From the NCBI GenBank assembly GCA_018296165.2, contig JACKQL020000012.1:930001-994000 (forward strand): DNA of 64,000 bases, given 5' to 3'. Made by a program: the position numbers and the translations under genes. The notes beneath the pieces were generated by a model, which was not told the DNA's origin, made no database searches, and saw only the letters and a list, made by a program, of their open reading frames with translations. The DNA comes from Termitomyces sp. T153 (Eukaryota; Basidiomycota; Agaricomycetes; Agaricales; Lyophyllaceae). Positions 41,334 through 52,315 of this stretch are shown here, piece after piece; the first letter of the stretch is position 1; each line of letters starts with the position of its first letter.

Positions 41334-42586
41334 ATGTCTACACACATTGCCGTTGTCATCACTAAACCTGGAACCATTGACGTGATACAGGTGCCAACTC
41401 CAGCTCCTGGGATCGGCGAGGTCCTTATCAAGGTCGAATACACCTCCTTGATTGCATTCGACACGTATATGACTGATTTGGGCTACTTCGTCCAAGGATA
41501 TCCTGTTATCCCTGGTTTCAACGCTTCGGGTACAGTTTCGAAACTCGGAGAGGGCGTCACTGACCTTGTTGTTGGAGATCGAGTACGTCGCGATACACTA
41601 ACCTTAGCATTATCAATTCAACATGTGTATTTCGTCCTGTCTATATAGATCGTCGCAGCATGTTTTGGTTCATTCAATTCTAAGGGGGCACAGGAGTACA
41701 CTGTTCAACCACGTTTTTCCATTTCCAAAGTAAGTCAATTGGGTTGGAAGCATAGAAGAAGGACCATCTCAAGGTGGAAGTAGCTCCCAGACTCAATTTC
41801 TCTTGAAGAGGCAGTAACAATCCCGGATAATCTGATTACGGCCTTCTTCACCTTGTTCAATCAGCTCAAGCTACCTGTCCCTCCCTCTTTCCCTGCAAAA
41901 GAGGCACCTCCGCTTGCATCGACTCCTTTCCTTGTCTATGGATCTGGTTCAACTTCAGGACAGTACACAATCCAGCTTCTGAGAGCAGCAGGATATACCA
42001 AGATCCTTGCCACAGCCTCTCCCAAACATCACGACTATCTCAAGTCGATTGGCGCAACGGACACTTTTGATTACAACAGCCCTAATCTAGTAAACGACGT
42101 AGCGAAAGCCGTCGGGGGTGACGGAAAGGTCCCAGTTGTCGTAGACTGCATTGCTGCGGAACCGTCTATGAAAGCTCTCGCGAACATCGTTAGCCCAACT
42201 GGCAAAGTTGCAATCCTGTTGCCTGTTAAGAATTCGAATACACTCACTGTCAAGCAAGTTAGTGAATTTACTGACTTGCCGGAAGATAATGTGCCCTTTG
42301 CTCGTTCTGTTAGGCTGTATGGTGTAAGGACTTTTACGGTCTTCCAGGTAAGAGGATATTTTGTCTTGTGCTTTACAGGCCCGTCAATCTACGCTAGGAC
42401 CCCTATCTGAGAGATAACTTGGCGCCGAAGATTATACCTTCCTTGCTTGAGACTGGGATCATCAAGCCAAACCGGTTGCGATTGATTGATCATGGATCTT
42501 TCAAGGAACGTGTACTTGAGGGTTTGGATCTCTTGAGGAACAACAAAGTAAGCGGGGAAAAGGTGGTCATCAAGGTTGGGGCATAA
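41334..42586 (+). CDS. Zinc-independent MDR alcohol dehydrogenase/enoyl reductase-like protein
   Basis: Exons are 41334-41582, 41649-41729, 41784-42347 and 42398-42586, giving 360 aa. The N-terminal GroES-like domain reads MSTHIAVVITKPGTIDVIQVP, GEVLIKVEYTSLIAFDTY, GYPVIPGFNASGTVSKLGEGVTDLVVGDR. The nucleotide-binding domain has FLVYGSGSTSGQYTIQLLRAAGY, close to the AxxGxxG pattern with Ser substitutions, and then ILATASPKHHDYLKSIGATDTFDY and VVVDCIA. The Cys/His ligands of catalytic zinc are missing, as in ToxD-like trans-enoyl reductases. It probably reduces small alpha,beta-unsaturated or quinone-like substrates with NADPH. There is no polyketide synthase nearby, so a specific secondary-metabolism role is not supported. 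Confidence 0.87.
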
Positions 42587-43461
42587 ACGGTTGTATCATG
42601 GATTGTCTATTTCAGTTTCAATCTCTGTAATTTGCCAAATCGTTGAAGGATCACAATGCGATGATCGAATTGAGTTTTTTCCACAACGTGTCCATAAGAC
42701 CAGGTGACCCAGCTGGCAACCGGCGACCGGTGACGCGCGAAATTCGGAGTTGTATCTAGTCTATTCGTTTCTCGATCATTTCTAAACGCGCCAGTTGTCC
42801 TGACTCTTCCAAAAACCTTTTTTTAGTCTTTGACCACGAGTCTGCACCACCACCTAAGCAATTACCGAAAAGCTTGATGTCAGAAAAAAAAGCACGTCGG
42901 TTCAATGTTCGATCCAACGCCGGGCGCCTTCAAGGATTTACAATTCGATCGTCATTCAATGTTGCACCACTTGTGATGATTGACATATTCCTAGCAACGT
43001 GCAAGACACTGATGCACTCTTGATATGTTTATAACGATACTTTTCCGGAACTGCTTCTAAACTTTTTTTTGGAACCCTGGTGCTGCATGATGTAGATTTC
43101 CGAAGTTCTTCAGAATCTTTGCTTGGCACCAGATCTCTCTCGAAACGAGACGTAGTGACGCCATGCCTTTTGATCGTTTCCCGAAATATAACCCCCTCGC
43201 CTTAATCTCGGACAACAGTGCTTGACACAATGCCCATCGTGACCCCGATTTGTCACTGAAATGCGTGTCTATGATAATCCGGACGGCGACCCTCGTGGTT
43301 TATTGATTTGCTGAGGAATAAATGATTGTGTTTGCTAATCGTCTGTGCCATCACTTTTGGGAAGGCCTTGGAACAGGAGCTCCCATGCTTGTTCAGAATG
43401 GAAGTAATGTGACGGTATAAAAGAGCTTTCCACCGCAAGCAATTTTACCAATACGCCTATC
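42587..43461. other. Upstream region of the AA9 gene
   Basis: 875 bp with no coding signal. It presumably carries the control region of the LPMO gene, ending in a TATA element at 43416. Confidence 0.45.
43416..43423 (+). promoter_or_regulatory. TATA box of the AA9 gene
   Basis: TATAAAAG sits 46 bp before the AA9 ATG, inside ggtataaaagagc. Such a consensus TATA is uncommon in this window and fits a strongly inducible secreted-enzyme gene. Confidence 0.6.
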
Positions 43462-44549
43462 ATGAAGTTAGCTCTTTCTCTGCTCGCAACGGCGGCTTTC
43501 GCCAATGCACATTGTACGTGCTCTGATTCTCAAACTTTCTATTCCCTGTGTAATAATTATGCATACAGTCACTATGCAATACATTTGGGACAACGGGGTG
43601 AGTATTTTAATTTGGAGAGATGTCCAGAATTTTCATGCAACCTTTAGGTGGATGAGGGGCAGAACAACTATATTCGTGTCCCACCCAATAACAACCCTGT
43701 AACAGATGTTACTTCAACTGACCTTACCTGCAACGTGAATGGATTGAGTGGTGCGGGCGTCTCCACGCTATCTATCGCTGCCGGTACAAACATCACGTAT
43801 GTCATGCTCCTTCAACGTCTCACATCACCCAACTGATTAATCCTTCAGGTTCGAATGGCACCAACACGACCAACGCACTGGCGAGGATCCCATTTCAGGG
43901 GGACACAAGGGCCCAGTGCAAGTCTACATTGCAAAGGCTCCTGGAGACGCGTCGTCATTCAATGGCCAGGGTGCAGTCTGGACCAAGATTTATTCCTCTG
44001 GTCTTTTGACCGCTAATCCTCAATTATGGGCGACCGATGTTGTCAATTCCAACGGTGGTGAGCCATCCCGAATCACATTCCCTCCGATACTTCATCGGAT
44101 CTCATTTCTCCGTGTAGGAAAGCACAGTGTCGTCATTCCTTCTTCTCTCCCTGCTGGCCAGTACTTGCTTCGTGCTGAAATAGTCAGATTTTTCCAACGT
44201 TATCGTCACAAGTGAAAAATATTGACACCTCTATAGATCGCATTGCATGTGGCAATGTCCTACCCCGGAGCTCAATTCTACATCGGTTCGTCCTGTTCCC
44301 AATCTTATTCGATTGCTGGCTGAATTAATCATGCCAAAAGGTTGTGCCCAAGTTGCTATCACGAGTGGTGGAAGTGCAAATCCCCCTAAGGTTGCTCTGC
44401 CTGGTGCCTATTCACCAAGCGACCCTGGTATCACAGTATGTCAATCTCCAGGACCGTTGTAGTCATCTGACACAATTTCTTTTTAGATCAACATTTACAA
44501 CAATCTCCAAAGCTACACTGCTCCGGGCCCCGCTGTCTGGTCTGGGTGA
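43462..44549 (+). CDS. AA9 lytic polysaccharide monooxygenase, secreted
   Basis: Exons are 43462-43513, 43569-43597, 43648-43796, 43849-44057, 44118-44182, 44237-44285, 44341-44435 and 44487-44549, giving 236 aa. The signal peptide [16 protein letters not shown] ends exactly before His17, the N-terminal copper ligand. The second copper His is about 96 ([15 protein letters not shown]), and the axial Tyr lies in AQFYIGCAQ (about 183). [15 protein letters not shown] and the ending [10 protein letters not shown] are typical of AA9. The enzyme oxidatively cleaves cellulose or other beta-glucans outside the cell. It is single-domain, with no CBM1. Eight small exons are normal for this family in agaricomycetes. 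The copper brace is complete, so it should be active. Confidence 0.93.
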
Positions 44550-46206
44550 ACGAAGTGTGGTACAGTTAATCCATATCATAGATCGTACTATCAAAGCTAT
44601 GTACGAATTGATTTTCTTTTACACCTCGCCAATAAGCAGGAAGATCCCTTGGAATTGGAACTGTTGTCAGCGATGTGTTGTCATGATCATTTCCGTGACC
44701 TATGCCAAGACTCGAAGAGCACTGAAAACTACATATTGAAAAGATATCCGTAGTCGTCGTCTCCATTATTCTTTGGGGAACATCCTTCAGATGGTAAGCA
44801 TGTTACCGGCGCTCATCTCATTTCCGTGCCACATTTTCCCGATGATTATCCCTTTTCCTGCCGCATCATCCATGGCAATGGTGAAGCAAGCGTCTTCAGT
44901 GCTTCTATATCCTTGTTCAACCCGTGGAAACGGCATTCTTTCTGTCGGCCTGAATCCAGCTGCTTGCCACGGAAGTTCTCCCCGAAGTTCATAGTATTCA
45001 ATGATGCGTACTAGTATCATCATAGCCATTCCATGATTGCTTCCAACCTCGGGTGAATATGGTGATTGAATATCTGAAATCGAATCAACTGACGCCACAA
45101 CCGCGTTCACCCCTTCCAATTATGATGTTGATACCCATCTTTTAACCTATATTACTTCCTCAGCTTCTATCGGTACCAACGCTCGGACCAGTGCACCGGC
45201 AAAGCTTTTATCTTATGGAATTAATATCACCAGAGCTCCTAAGGCTGCGACCATCATAAATGTATTAATTTTCTCTTCTCATGATCATATTCGTCTGATG
45301 AGCAAGTCGTTTTCTCATTTATCGCCATCCGCTACCTCTTCGATTTACCGACCAACCGCATAAGGAGAATGACTGAGGGGATGGCTGATTACGTGGATCA
45401 TCTTTTACGCTCTCTGACTTAAGTCCATTGAATTCGATAGGTCTTCCATTCCAACTTTTACTTGAATCCTTGCACAAGTCATTGGCCATACAGGATGGCT
45501 CACTGCCAGCCAATATCCTTCAGAAATTGAACACTTGCAGTGTGCATATTTTTAGCTACAGATTCTTGTGGACGGACAATGCTGCATGTCAGTTGCGGAA
45601 CATGTCACCACAGCCTCCCCCTTGACGTCTCGTTCCTTTGACGCCCCCTCTGTACCCTTGTTACCCAGCTACTCCCAGATATCCCTATTACTATGGCTCA
45701 GTTCTTCGACGCTAAAAAAAATAGATGTGTGATATATATCCTACACCGAAGAGTAATTGATATTCAACGCATTCACCTCACGAGGAACAAGATTACAGAA
45801 ACCCTCCAAATAACGAGACTCCATCCATTTCTCATGAAGCTGTGCAATAGAGACACACGAAACGACGAAACCCACATTAGCCTGAGACTGTTCACGACGA
45901 GTGAAGTGTATGTATGAACTACCGGCTCTACTTCTTCAAGGGCAGACCATGACGAAGCGGTGACGCAAAAGGTCGAGCACTTAGACGTCCAGAAGGTCGA
46001 TATACGCGCTACTTTGGCACAAACTAGCCGTAGGAAAGATAGGCTGGAGCTTGCAATTTGACTTGAGCGCAAGAGAAAAGAAAAAATTGGTGGAAAAAAC
46101 TTTATAAGGATGGTTCAGTCGAGCACGTGATCGGGCCGCCGGTCCGGATGATAAAGTCTTTGCAAGTTGTCGAAACTCTCTGGATTCTTGCAGTTGTAAG
46201 TTTTGC
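44550..46206. other. Gene-poor region downstream of AA9
   Basis: No gene can be supported across 1.65 kb. Short frames on both strands around 44770-45120 and a possible peptide at about 45140-45360 have no recognisable motif and no acceptable starts or splice sites. This could be a decayed gene, but I cannot name it. Confidence 0.35.
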
Positions 46207-47707
46207 ATGGGATTGCGATCTCCGTTATCTACAATTCGACATTTTTCTGGTATTCCCCTGCTACATCTACATCGCTCAGAGCTATGCAGCTGTCGGCGCC
46301 GTAGTCTGCACAACTCAGCAAGCGATAAGCTTTTCGCTGATGCAGCTCGTGAGGAGACCGAAGAACAAGGACAAGAACAAGCTCAAGCTAAACCGACCTC
46401 TCGCCTCAGCGCACTTGAGAACGAGCACGAGAACTGGGATGGGGATGAGCGTATCCAAGACACCGTTCTTCGCATGCTCGTCGACAAGTACAAGCCTTTG
46501 CGCACTGGGACCATCCGATCTGCAGACCAGAAACTCAAGCTTTCACCACCAGGGGTACGTCCGCGAAGCCAGGTGATAGTAATGCCGATAACACCGGCGA
46601 CGGGCTCGTGGGCTACTGAGCCGCTGCTCCCTTCGAAAGAGGGCCACCAGCCGTGGCATACTACTTTCAAGGTACCAGATCATGCGACTTCGTCGATCAA
46701 GTATGCATCGTTACCTGCGCTTCCCGCTCAGTCCGCAGTACAAAGATCTATGCCTGTTGATGAGAAGGCTAAGAGGAAGGAGAGAGAGGAGAGGAAGAGG
46801 ATGGAACAAGGTATCAGGCTTGGTAGGGCGAAGGAGGCGACTCTGGATTATCGTCTAGGAGTTCGAGAATCTGGAGGGGGACCTGGAGGACAGGCGAATC
46901 CTGTGAGCTTGAAGGGGTGGACGAGCCTTGTGGAGGATAGAATTAAGGTGCGTATTCTCCGTAGTGCTCCTTGAACTAGATCGATTCACTCTCATCAGAA
47001 AGCTCGCAAGGCTGGTTTATTTCAGAATATCAAGGGTAGAGGGCGGCCTTTAGTCACATCAATGGATGAATCGAACCCATTCATTGCTCGAGAAGAGTTT
47101 CTCATGAATCGTATCGTGCAACGAAACGGAGCTGTACCTCCATGGGTAGAAGTACAAGGCGGTAAGCCAGCGATTTTCCGTGTTCTTTCTCAATCTTATG
47201 ACTACCCATGAAGAGCTTGACAATGCAGTTGCCACCTTTCGTGAAATCCTGCGTCAGTCCTGGGTCCGTCGCGTCGTCAATATGATAACCTCAACCACGC
47301 CTCCCGCGTTTCTCCATACCTTTACTTTGGGTGATATCAAAAAAATCCGTGACTCAGAATGGGAGCAGCGTGAACGTTCATATCACCAAGTCGCTGTGGA
47401 AGAACTCAATACCCTCGTACGCAAGTACAACGGAATGGCTCCTTATGCAGTCCGACGGCCGTATTATATCCATAACGTTGAGATGGATAGGCTCTTTGAG
47501 AGTTGCGCAGAGAGCATACTTTCTGCGTTGAAAGAGAGAACGCAGACGCAAGAGACCAAGAAGATGGCGAATGCGGTTGGAGAGCGTGGCGAATCCTCTG
47601 TCGTCGGTACCAAAGGTGATGAGAACCTTCAGTTATGGAGCTTACGGGATGTTTTCCATTCCTGGCTGGAGTTTATTCTGTCGAAGTTTCGGAGACCCCG
47701 GTCCTGA
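46207..47707 (+). CDS. DUF1992 (DNAJC28-type) protein, probably mitochondrial
   Basis: Exons are 46207-46947, 46999-47161 and 47214-47707, giving 465 aa. The N-terminus (GLRSPLSTIRHFSGIPLLHLHR...CRRRSLHNSA) is Arg/Ser/Leu-rich without acids, like a mitochondrial presequence. A basic, charged middle part (about 190-240, ERKRMEQGIRLGRAKEA) precedes the conserved domain. That domain begins WTSLVEDRIKKARKAGLFQNIKGRGRPL and continues NPFIAREEFLMNRIVQRNGAVPPWVEVQGELDNAV, the DUF1992/DnaJ-homologue-C28 signature. No J domain is present. Animal relatives have been linked to Golgi or mitochondria; the molecular role is unknown. Confidence 0.85.
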
Positions 47708-48654
47708 ACTGCATGCAGTTTTAAGTTGACGTTGAGGAGGAGCATTTCGTGACTTATCATCGCCCGGATCTGCGTTTCTCCCTTCGGGCAATTTGACGGA
47801 ATCTTGGCTCGGATTTCGATTTCGCGCACAGGCGAGTAGTAACTCCCAAGCCTCGCATTCAATCGACGGGGAATTCATTGAATGGTCTGATGGACAGTCC
47901 AGACAAGAAACCTTAATTTACGGACTCGGTTCTTGCATTCCAATGCGACAGGTAGACATGTACCCTTGCGTCCAGTCAAGCCGAAAGAGGGTAGGTATTC
48001 ACTGTCGTGCTGCCTTTCGTCCATACGGCAACAACGTGGTCACTATACGCTTGATTATCAACGTCATCTTTCTGAGCACTGCAATATGGGTGTCCTCTGA
48101 TGACGAAGAGGTTTGCAGAACCTTGGATGAGACTTGATTGCCGGTAATGCAAGGCGCTCCTCCATTGATGCCTGGAGTTTGACGTTTCAGACTATTAGTA
48201 CACAACACCTCGAGGTTCACACGAGGACTCTCTTGTCAGAACTTTATTTCTACGTATGTACGAAGTATATTGAACATTCTTTATTCTATGTAAGTACTTA
48301 TCCTTGGTAGGTAGACTAAAAACAAAAAAACCATGTCGGCTGTTGAGATAAGCCGAGTACGCTGAACATTGTAAGCATGTACAGCCATCAAAGAAAATCA
48401 GAGCATGTTCAAGTGTCATGCGCGAACAATTGGCCGAGGGACGGATGAATGCCACACACGCCGAGCCGCCTCGAGGCGTGCCTCGCGTTGTCCAGACGTC
48501 CTCTAGCGCCCCTAGCGGCAATCTTATCCTTAAAAGCCGTTCAAATCCCTTTCCGTAATATCGAACCAGAGTTTCTTCGCTTCCCTTCACACACATCATC
48601 AACTAATACTTACCCACGTCCTCTCACGACTGACGCTGAGCAGTGGAGTATACC
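47708..48654. other. Intergenic region
   Basis: About 950 bp without a supportable gene. A 114-codon + strand frame at 47793-48137 has no known motif, overlaps minus-strand frames of similar quality, and is not accepted. Confidence 0.4.
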
Positions 48655-49031
48655 ATGTCCTACGTATCCGACGATGAAATTGTCGTACGTATATCCTCTG
48701 CTGTCCTGACGGACAACCCGCTGAGTGCTAGTGCTAGCCCGGCGACATCGTCGCTGTTCGCCATGGACTGAAAGGCAGACAAGAAGGTCTTGTCATCGGC
48801 GCACACGTCGACTACATGGTACGTACGCCCCTCCGTCTGCACATTGTGTACCTCAAACACTCATTCTCCCTCAAGGGCCGACAAGTCATCGAAGTACAGC
48901 TGGACAGCACTGAGGTGTACCAGGTCTACCACCCATACGTCACGCGGCTCAGGAGGACAATCTCGTACTCACGCCCCAGCCTCTCTGCGCCCCACAAAGT
49001 CCGAACCGTCGAACGTCGCGTGCTCTGGTGA
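48655..49031 (+). CDS. Small hypothetical protein with a KOW-like segment
   Basis: Three exons, 48655-48684, 48738-48818 and 48876-49031, join in frame to give 88 aa: MSYVSDDEIV, then PGDIVAVRHGLKGRQEGLVIGAHVDYM, then GRQVIEVQLDSTEVYQVYHPYVTRLRR.... The middle resembles a KOW/SH3-like turn (GD-x-V-x-VR-x-G-x-x-GR-x-G-x-VIG). All four splice sites are GT-AG and the two introns are 53 and 57 bp, like its neighbours. A promoter-proximal exon of only 10 codons is unusual but acceptable. I do not recognise a named family. The alternative is that the middle exon belongs to a different gene model. Confidence 0.5.
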
Positions 49032-49541
49032 TCCAGCAGGCAGGCCCTTCTCAAATTCCCCCCGCCTCGGACCTCCTCGGACTCGGACTTGGGGGACAAA
49101 CATCATTATTCTTGCATCTACACTCGATTATCTGACATTTGTGTATATTCATTATTTTTCAACGATATCCCTGTTGGCTTGGGGTCGGTGCTGGGAGAAG
49201 GGGACGGGATGGAATGTGATGTGATGAAGGAAAATTCAGCCTATAGTCGGAGGAACCACTTTTCTTCTTGAGTACTAAATACTGAGCACTGATGACGTAT
49301 AGATGTGCCTCCTATCTACGTACATACCTAACCATGCGGGGTCATATATATGTATCACTCCTATATGACTCGTTCTCGAGGAAAAGAAAAAAAACAACCA
49401 AGAATGCATGATGAGAAAAACGTCTCTGGGTGTGGTGTGCAAGAAAGAATAAACACTACAGGTCAAATATGGTTATAAAAATGATAAAAGGACATGATGA
49501 ATTGAATGAACCAAGATTAGCTAGTGATACACGAGTTTCTT
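49032..49541. other. Convergent intergenic region
   Basis: 510 bp between the ends of the small KOW-like gene and the ubiquitin protease. It is likely 3' UTRs only; no coding signal or RNA gene is visible. Confidence 0.45.
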
Positions 49542-52027
49542 CTATGCTTTAAGACCGACGACTGGGGCGGGGCCGGGGAGTGGGCTATGCGATGCTGGTG
49601 AGAGTGTCCGAGATTTTATGTGTTTTGGTGAAGGAGTTGCTTGCGGCGGGACGATGAGTGATGGCAGAGTTTTCTTGGGCGACGGCGCTGTCGTATCCTC
49701 TGTTGCAGCAGTCTTGCCATTCGGCAACGCACTCAACTCCCGATCCGAAGACACAACACTCGAGCTCCTCTTCCTGCCCGCCGCAACGCTCCTCACAATC
49801 CTCGGCTCAGGCACCGCCGCACTCCCATTGGCCGCCACCGCCGCCACCGCCGTCCTCCCCTCCCTCACTCCAATTCCCACCTCTGTAACCAGCGACCCAG
49901 CGCTCCCATTCAGATCCACAGTCCTCAGCTCAGGCCTCAACGTCTCCTCCGACACATTCCCCTCCCCCCCGCTCGCGTACATCACCCCCCCAGCAGGCTG
50001 CACAAGCACCACCCTCTCGTAATAAAGCATAAACGCCCCCGCGCCCTCCGCCAACACCGACTCAACCCCGCATTCTTCGACACTGTTGTCGCTGATCCGC
50101 AGCCAGCCGTGCCCGCGTCGAGCAGGCGGCTCACGGTGCCCGTCTTCAGTTTCCCAGATGTATGGTTGTGACGCTTCTGCTTCTGCGGCATCGGTGTCGG
50201 CAGAGTGCAGCGGGTCGACGAGGCGTGGGGGCGCCCAGCGTTTATGAGGTGGGAGATTAGAATTCCGTGGCCGCCGCCGGTAGCAGATGTAGTGCCCGTA
50301 TGAGTGTTGTCCGTAGTGGCACACTACTGCGGAAAGGCGGTAGAGCGTGCGTGGGTGGGCAAAGTTCGCGGGCGTGGGTGTCGTGGAGCGGCGGATGGGC
50401 GGTGGTGGTGTTGAGATGGCGGAGGTGGGGATGGTGGAGAGGCTTCCGGAGGTGGTGTAGGGCGTTAGGTCGAGGACTTCTGGGAAGATTACTCGGGCGG
50501 CGTTTTTGGCGACGTATTGGCCGTAGTGTACGGAACGGTTTATGTGTAGCGCGAGGACCTGCGGTGGCTGGATGGTGGAGGTCAGAGAAGAAGAAGATCA
50601 GGGACACGATACGCACTCGAGCTATCATGGCCTGTTTGGTCGAGGCTTTGCTCATGACTCTTTCTATACGGACATCAGGTAGATTGTCCTCTATTCGACC
50701 TTCCTCCAACGCTGCGTGGACACGCCTCTGCATCTTCCGAACATCCCTTAGTCGCTTCTTCTTCGATGCGGACGGGTTCGCTTCAGGACGAGTGGCTTCC
50801 TCCAAAATCTGTACCTCGTCAATGAGTCGCTTGTGGGTGGCGACGAGGGAGCATTTTCGACAAATGCAATCCCTAAGGATCTCAAGCGTCGTGTAGTCTT
50901 CTAGACAGTCCTCAAGACGGACACTAGCCTGTGAATGATTGTGAGTCAATAGACTCTAGAGAGAAGCAGGCTAGACTCACTGATAGCTTCGGAAGCGCCA
51001 GTTGCCAATTGTCCAAGGCAAAGTGCATTACAGCCTCGGTGTATCCACAAACCACACAACTCCGCCGATTGGCGTTTAGCCCATCGAAGACGCTCTTCCC
51101 GATCTCCTTGGTCGTCTCTGATGCCTGCGAGAGACCTCCCAACCCTCTGTCTCGGTAGCCTTCCTTATCGACTGCAGCAATCTCGTTCTTGATACATTCG
51201 GAGAGCAACTGAAAGAACTCTTGTGCGTCTTGATGTTCGCGGGAGTTGAGCAATGAACTTGGACCACCCTCGGCTTGTCTTCCGAGGACCTCGATAAGCT
51301 CAATCGGCCTGATAGAATGATATGTTCCTTTTGGTGTGTTTAAGCCTATATAGTATATCGTGAGTAAGCTTGCCAAGAAAGACGCCCGGGTGACTTACGT
51401 CGGAAAAGTTCTTGGAGAGCATCGATCACTGGTGTGGGTACATCCAAGGCTTCTGCCTTGACATGTATCGTGTTGATATGGGGTTGGAGGTAGGACAGAG
51501 AGGCCAGTGCCTAAAATGTGATTGTTGAATAGTGACGTATATGACAATGTGGCCAAAACCGACCTGTAGAGTGGAATTCATGAAGCAATATGTGCCAGAA
51601 ATATTGACAAGACCGGGATAGTAGCCGTCGTCTGTGTTGTTCTGAGAAGCTGCGGCACCAAAGACAACGAGTTGGACACAGGCGCGGTGTGTATATGAAA
51701 GCCAGACGTACAATGGCTGGAAACGCCATTCAAGGCTATCTGTTCTGTCCTAGTACGCACGGATTTCCGTGATTTTGATTTCTTCCTGTCCGAGCTACTC
51801 GTAGATTCATTAGAGGGTAGAGTGCCGCCCGCGGCCCAATTCCACGGCAAGTACAAGTAGAGGCCCATGCTGAGATCGTTGAAGGAGGAGGCGACGAGGG
51901 GGTTTGTAATCAAGAGGTAGACGATAGTTGGGATGAGAATGAGGACGAGGAGGGGCACGGTCTGCTGGAATGCGTCAGTAAATGCGAAATCTATAAACCA
52001 GCCTCGCAGTCTGTCGGGAAGGCGCAT
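49542..52027 (-). CDS. Membrane-anchored ubiquitin-specific protease (C19)
   Basis: Exons in order are 52027-51712, 51649-51564, 51510-51399, 51345-50981, 50928-50617 and 50567-49542, giving 738 aa. Residues about 20-44 form one transmembrane helix (TVPLLVLILIPTIVYLLI). The USP domain starts GYYPGLVNISGTYCFMNSTLQALASL, with the catalytic Cys about residue 127. It contains REHQDAQEFFQLLSE and a CVVCGY/CICRKC zinc-like pair. It ends with the His box HYGQHSYGHYICYRR (His about 489) and a late GWLRISDNSV. The tail of about 170 residues is low in complexity and Ser/Ala-rich. An N-terminal membrane anchor on a USP recalls yeast Ubp1 and animal USP30, acting at the ER or mitochondria. The Cys box has GTYC instead of the usual GNTC. 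Confidence 0.88.
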
Positions 52028-52115
52028 GTGGGTGGTGGCGAGAACAAAAGATGGAATTCGCAGAGTACAAGGCCAGGCGTGCGGGCAAGTAAAACACAAC
52101 TTACTACATGAGCAT

Positions 52116-52199
52116 GGCTACCTGGCGCAATGGTAGCGCGTTTGGCTTCGATTGCTAAGCGGCACCAAAAGGTTGCAGGTTCGAGTCCTGCGGTGGTCA
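52116..52199 (+). tRNA. tRNA-Arg(TCG) with a 12-nt intron
   Basis: The acceptor stem is GGCTACC/GGTGGTC, the D arm is GCGC-AATGGTA-GCGC, and the anticodon stem is TTTGG/CCAAA. The T arm is GCAGG-TTCGAGT-CCTGC and the discriminator is A. The anticodon loop reads CT-TCG-A, followed by a 12-nt intron (ttgctaagcggc) and then A, so the mature loop is CTTCGAA with anticodon TCG. It lies only about 90 bp upstream of the USP start on the other strand and 117 bp before the Cdc7 start. Confidence 0.9.
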
Positions 52200-52315
52200 T
52201 AAAATGATCGTCGATTTCTTTTATAGTTACTTTTTTACTCATAATTTATTCACGTGACTTAGTTTTGCGACGCGTCAAACTCCAGCCCAAGTTGGTTCTT
52301 CGCGATCGTCGCAGA

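Noticed and set aside
47793..48137. 114-codon open frame on +
   Set aside because: No known motif, overlapped by equally long minus-strand frames, and no splice or start support.
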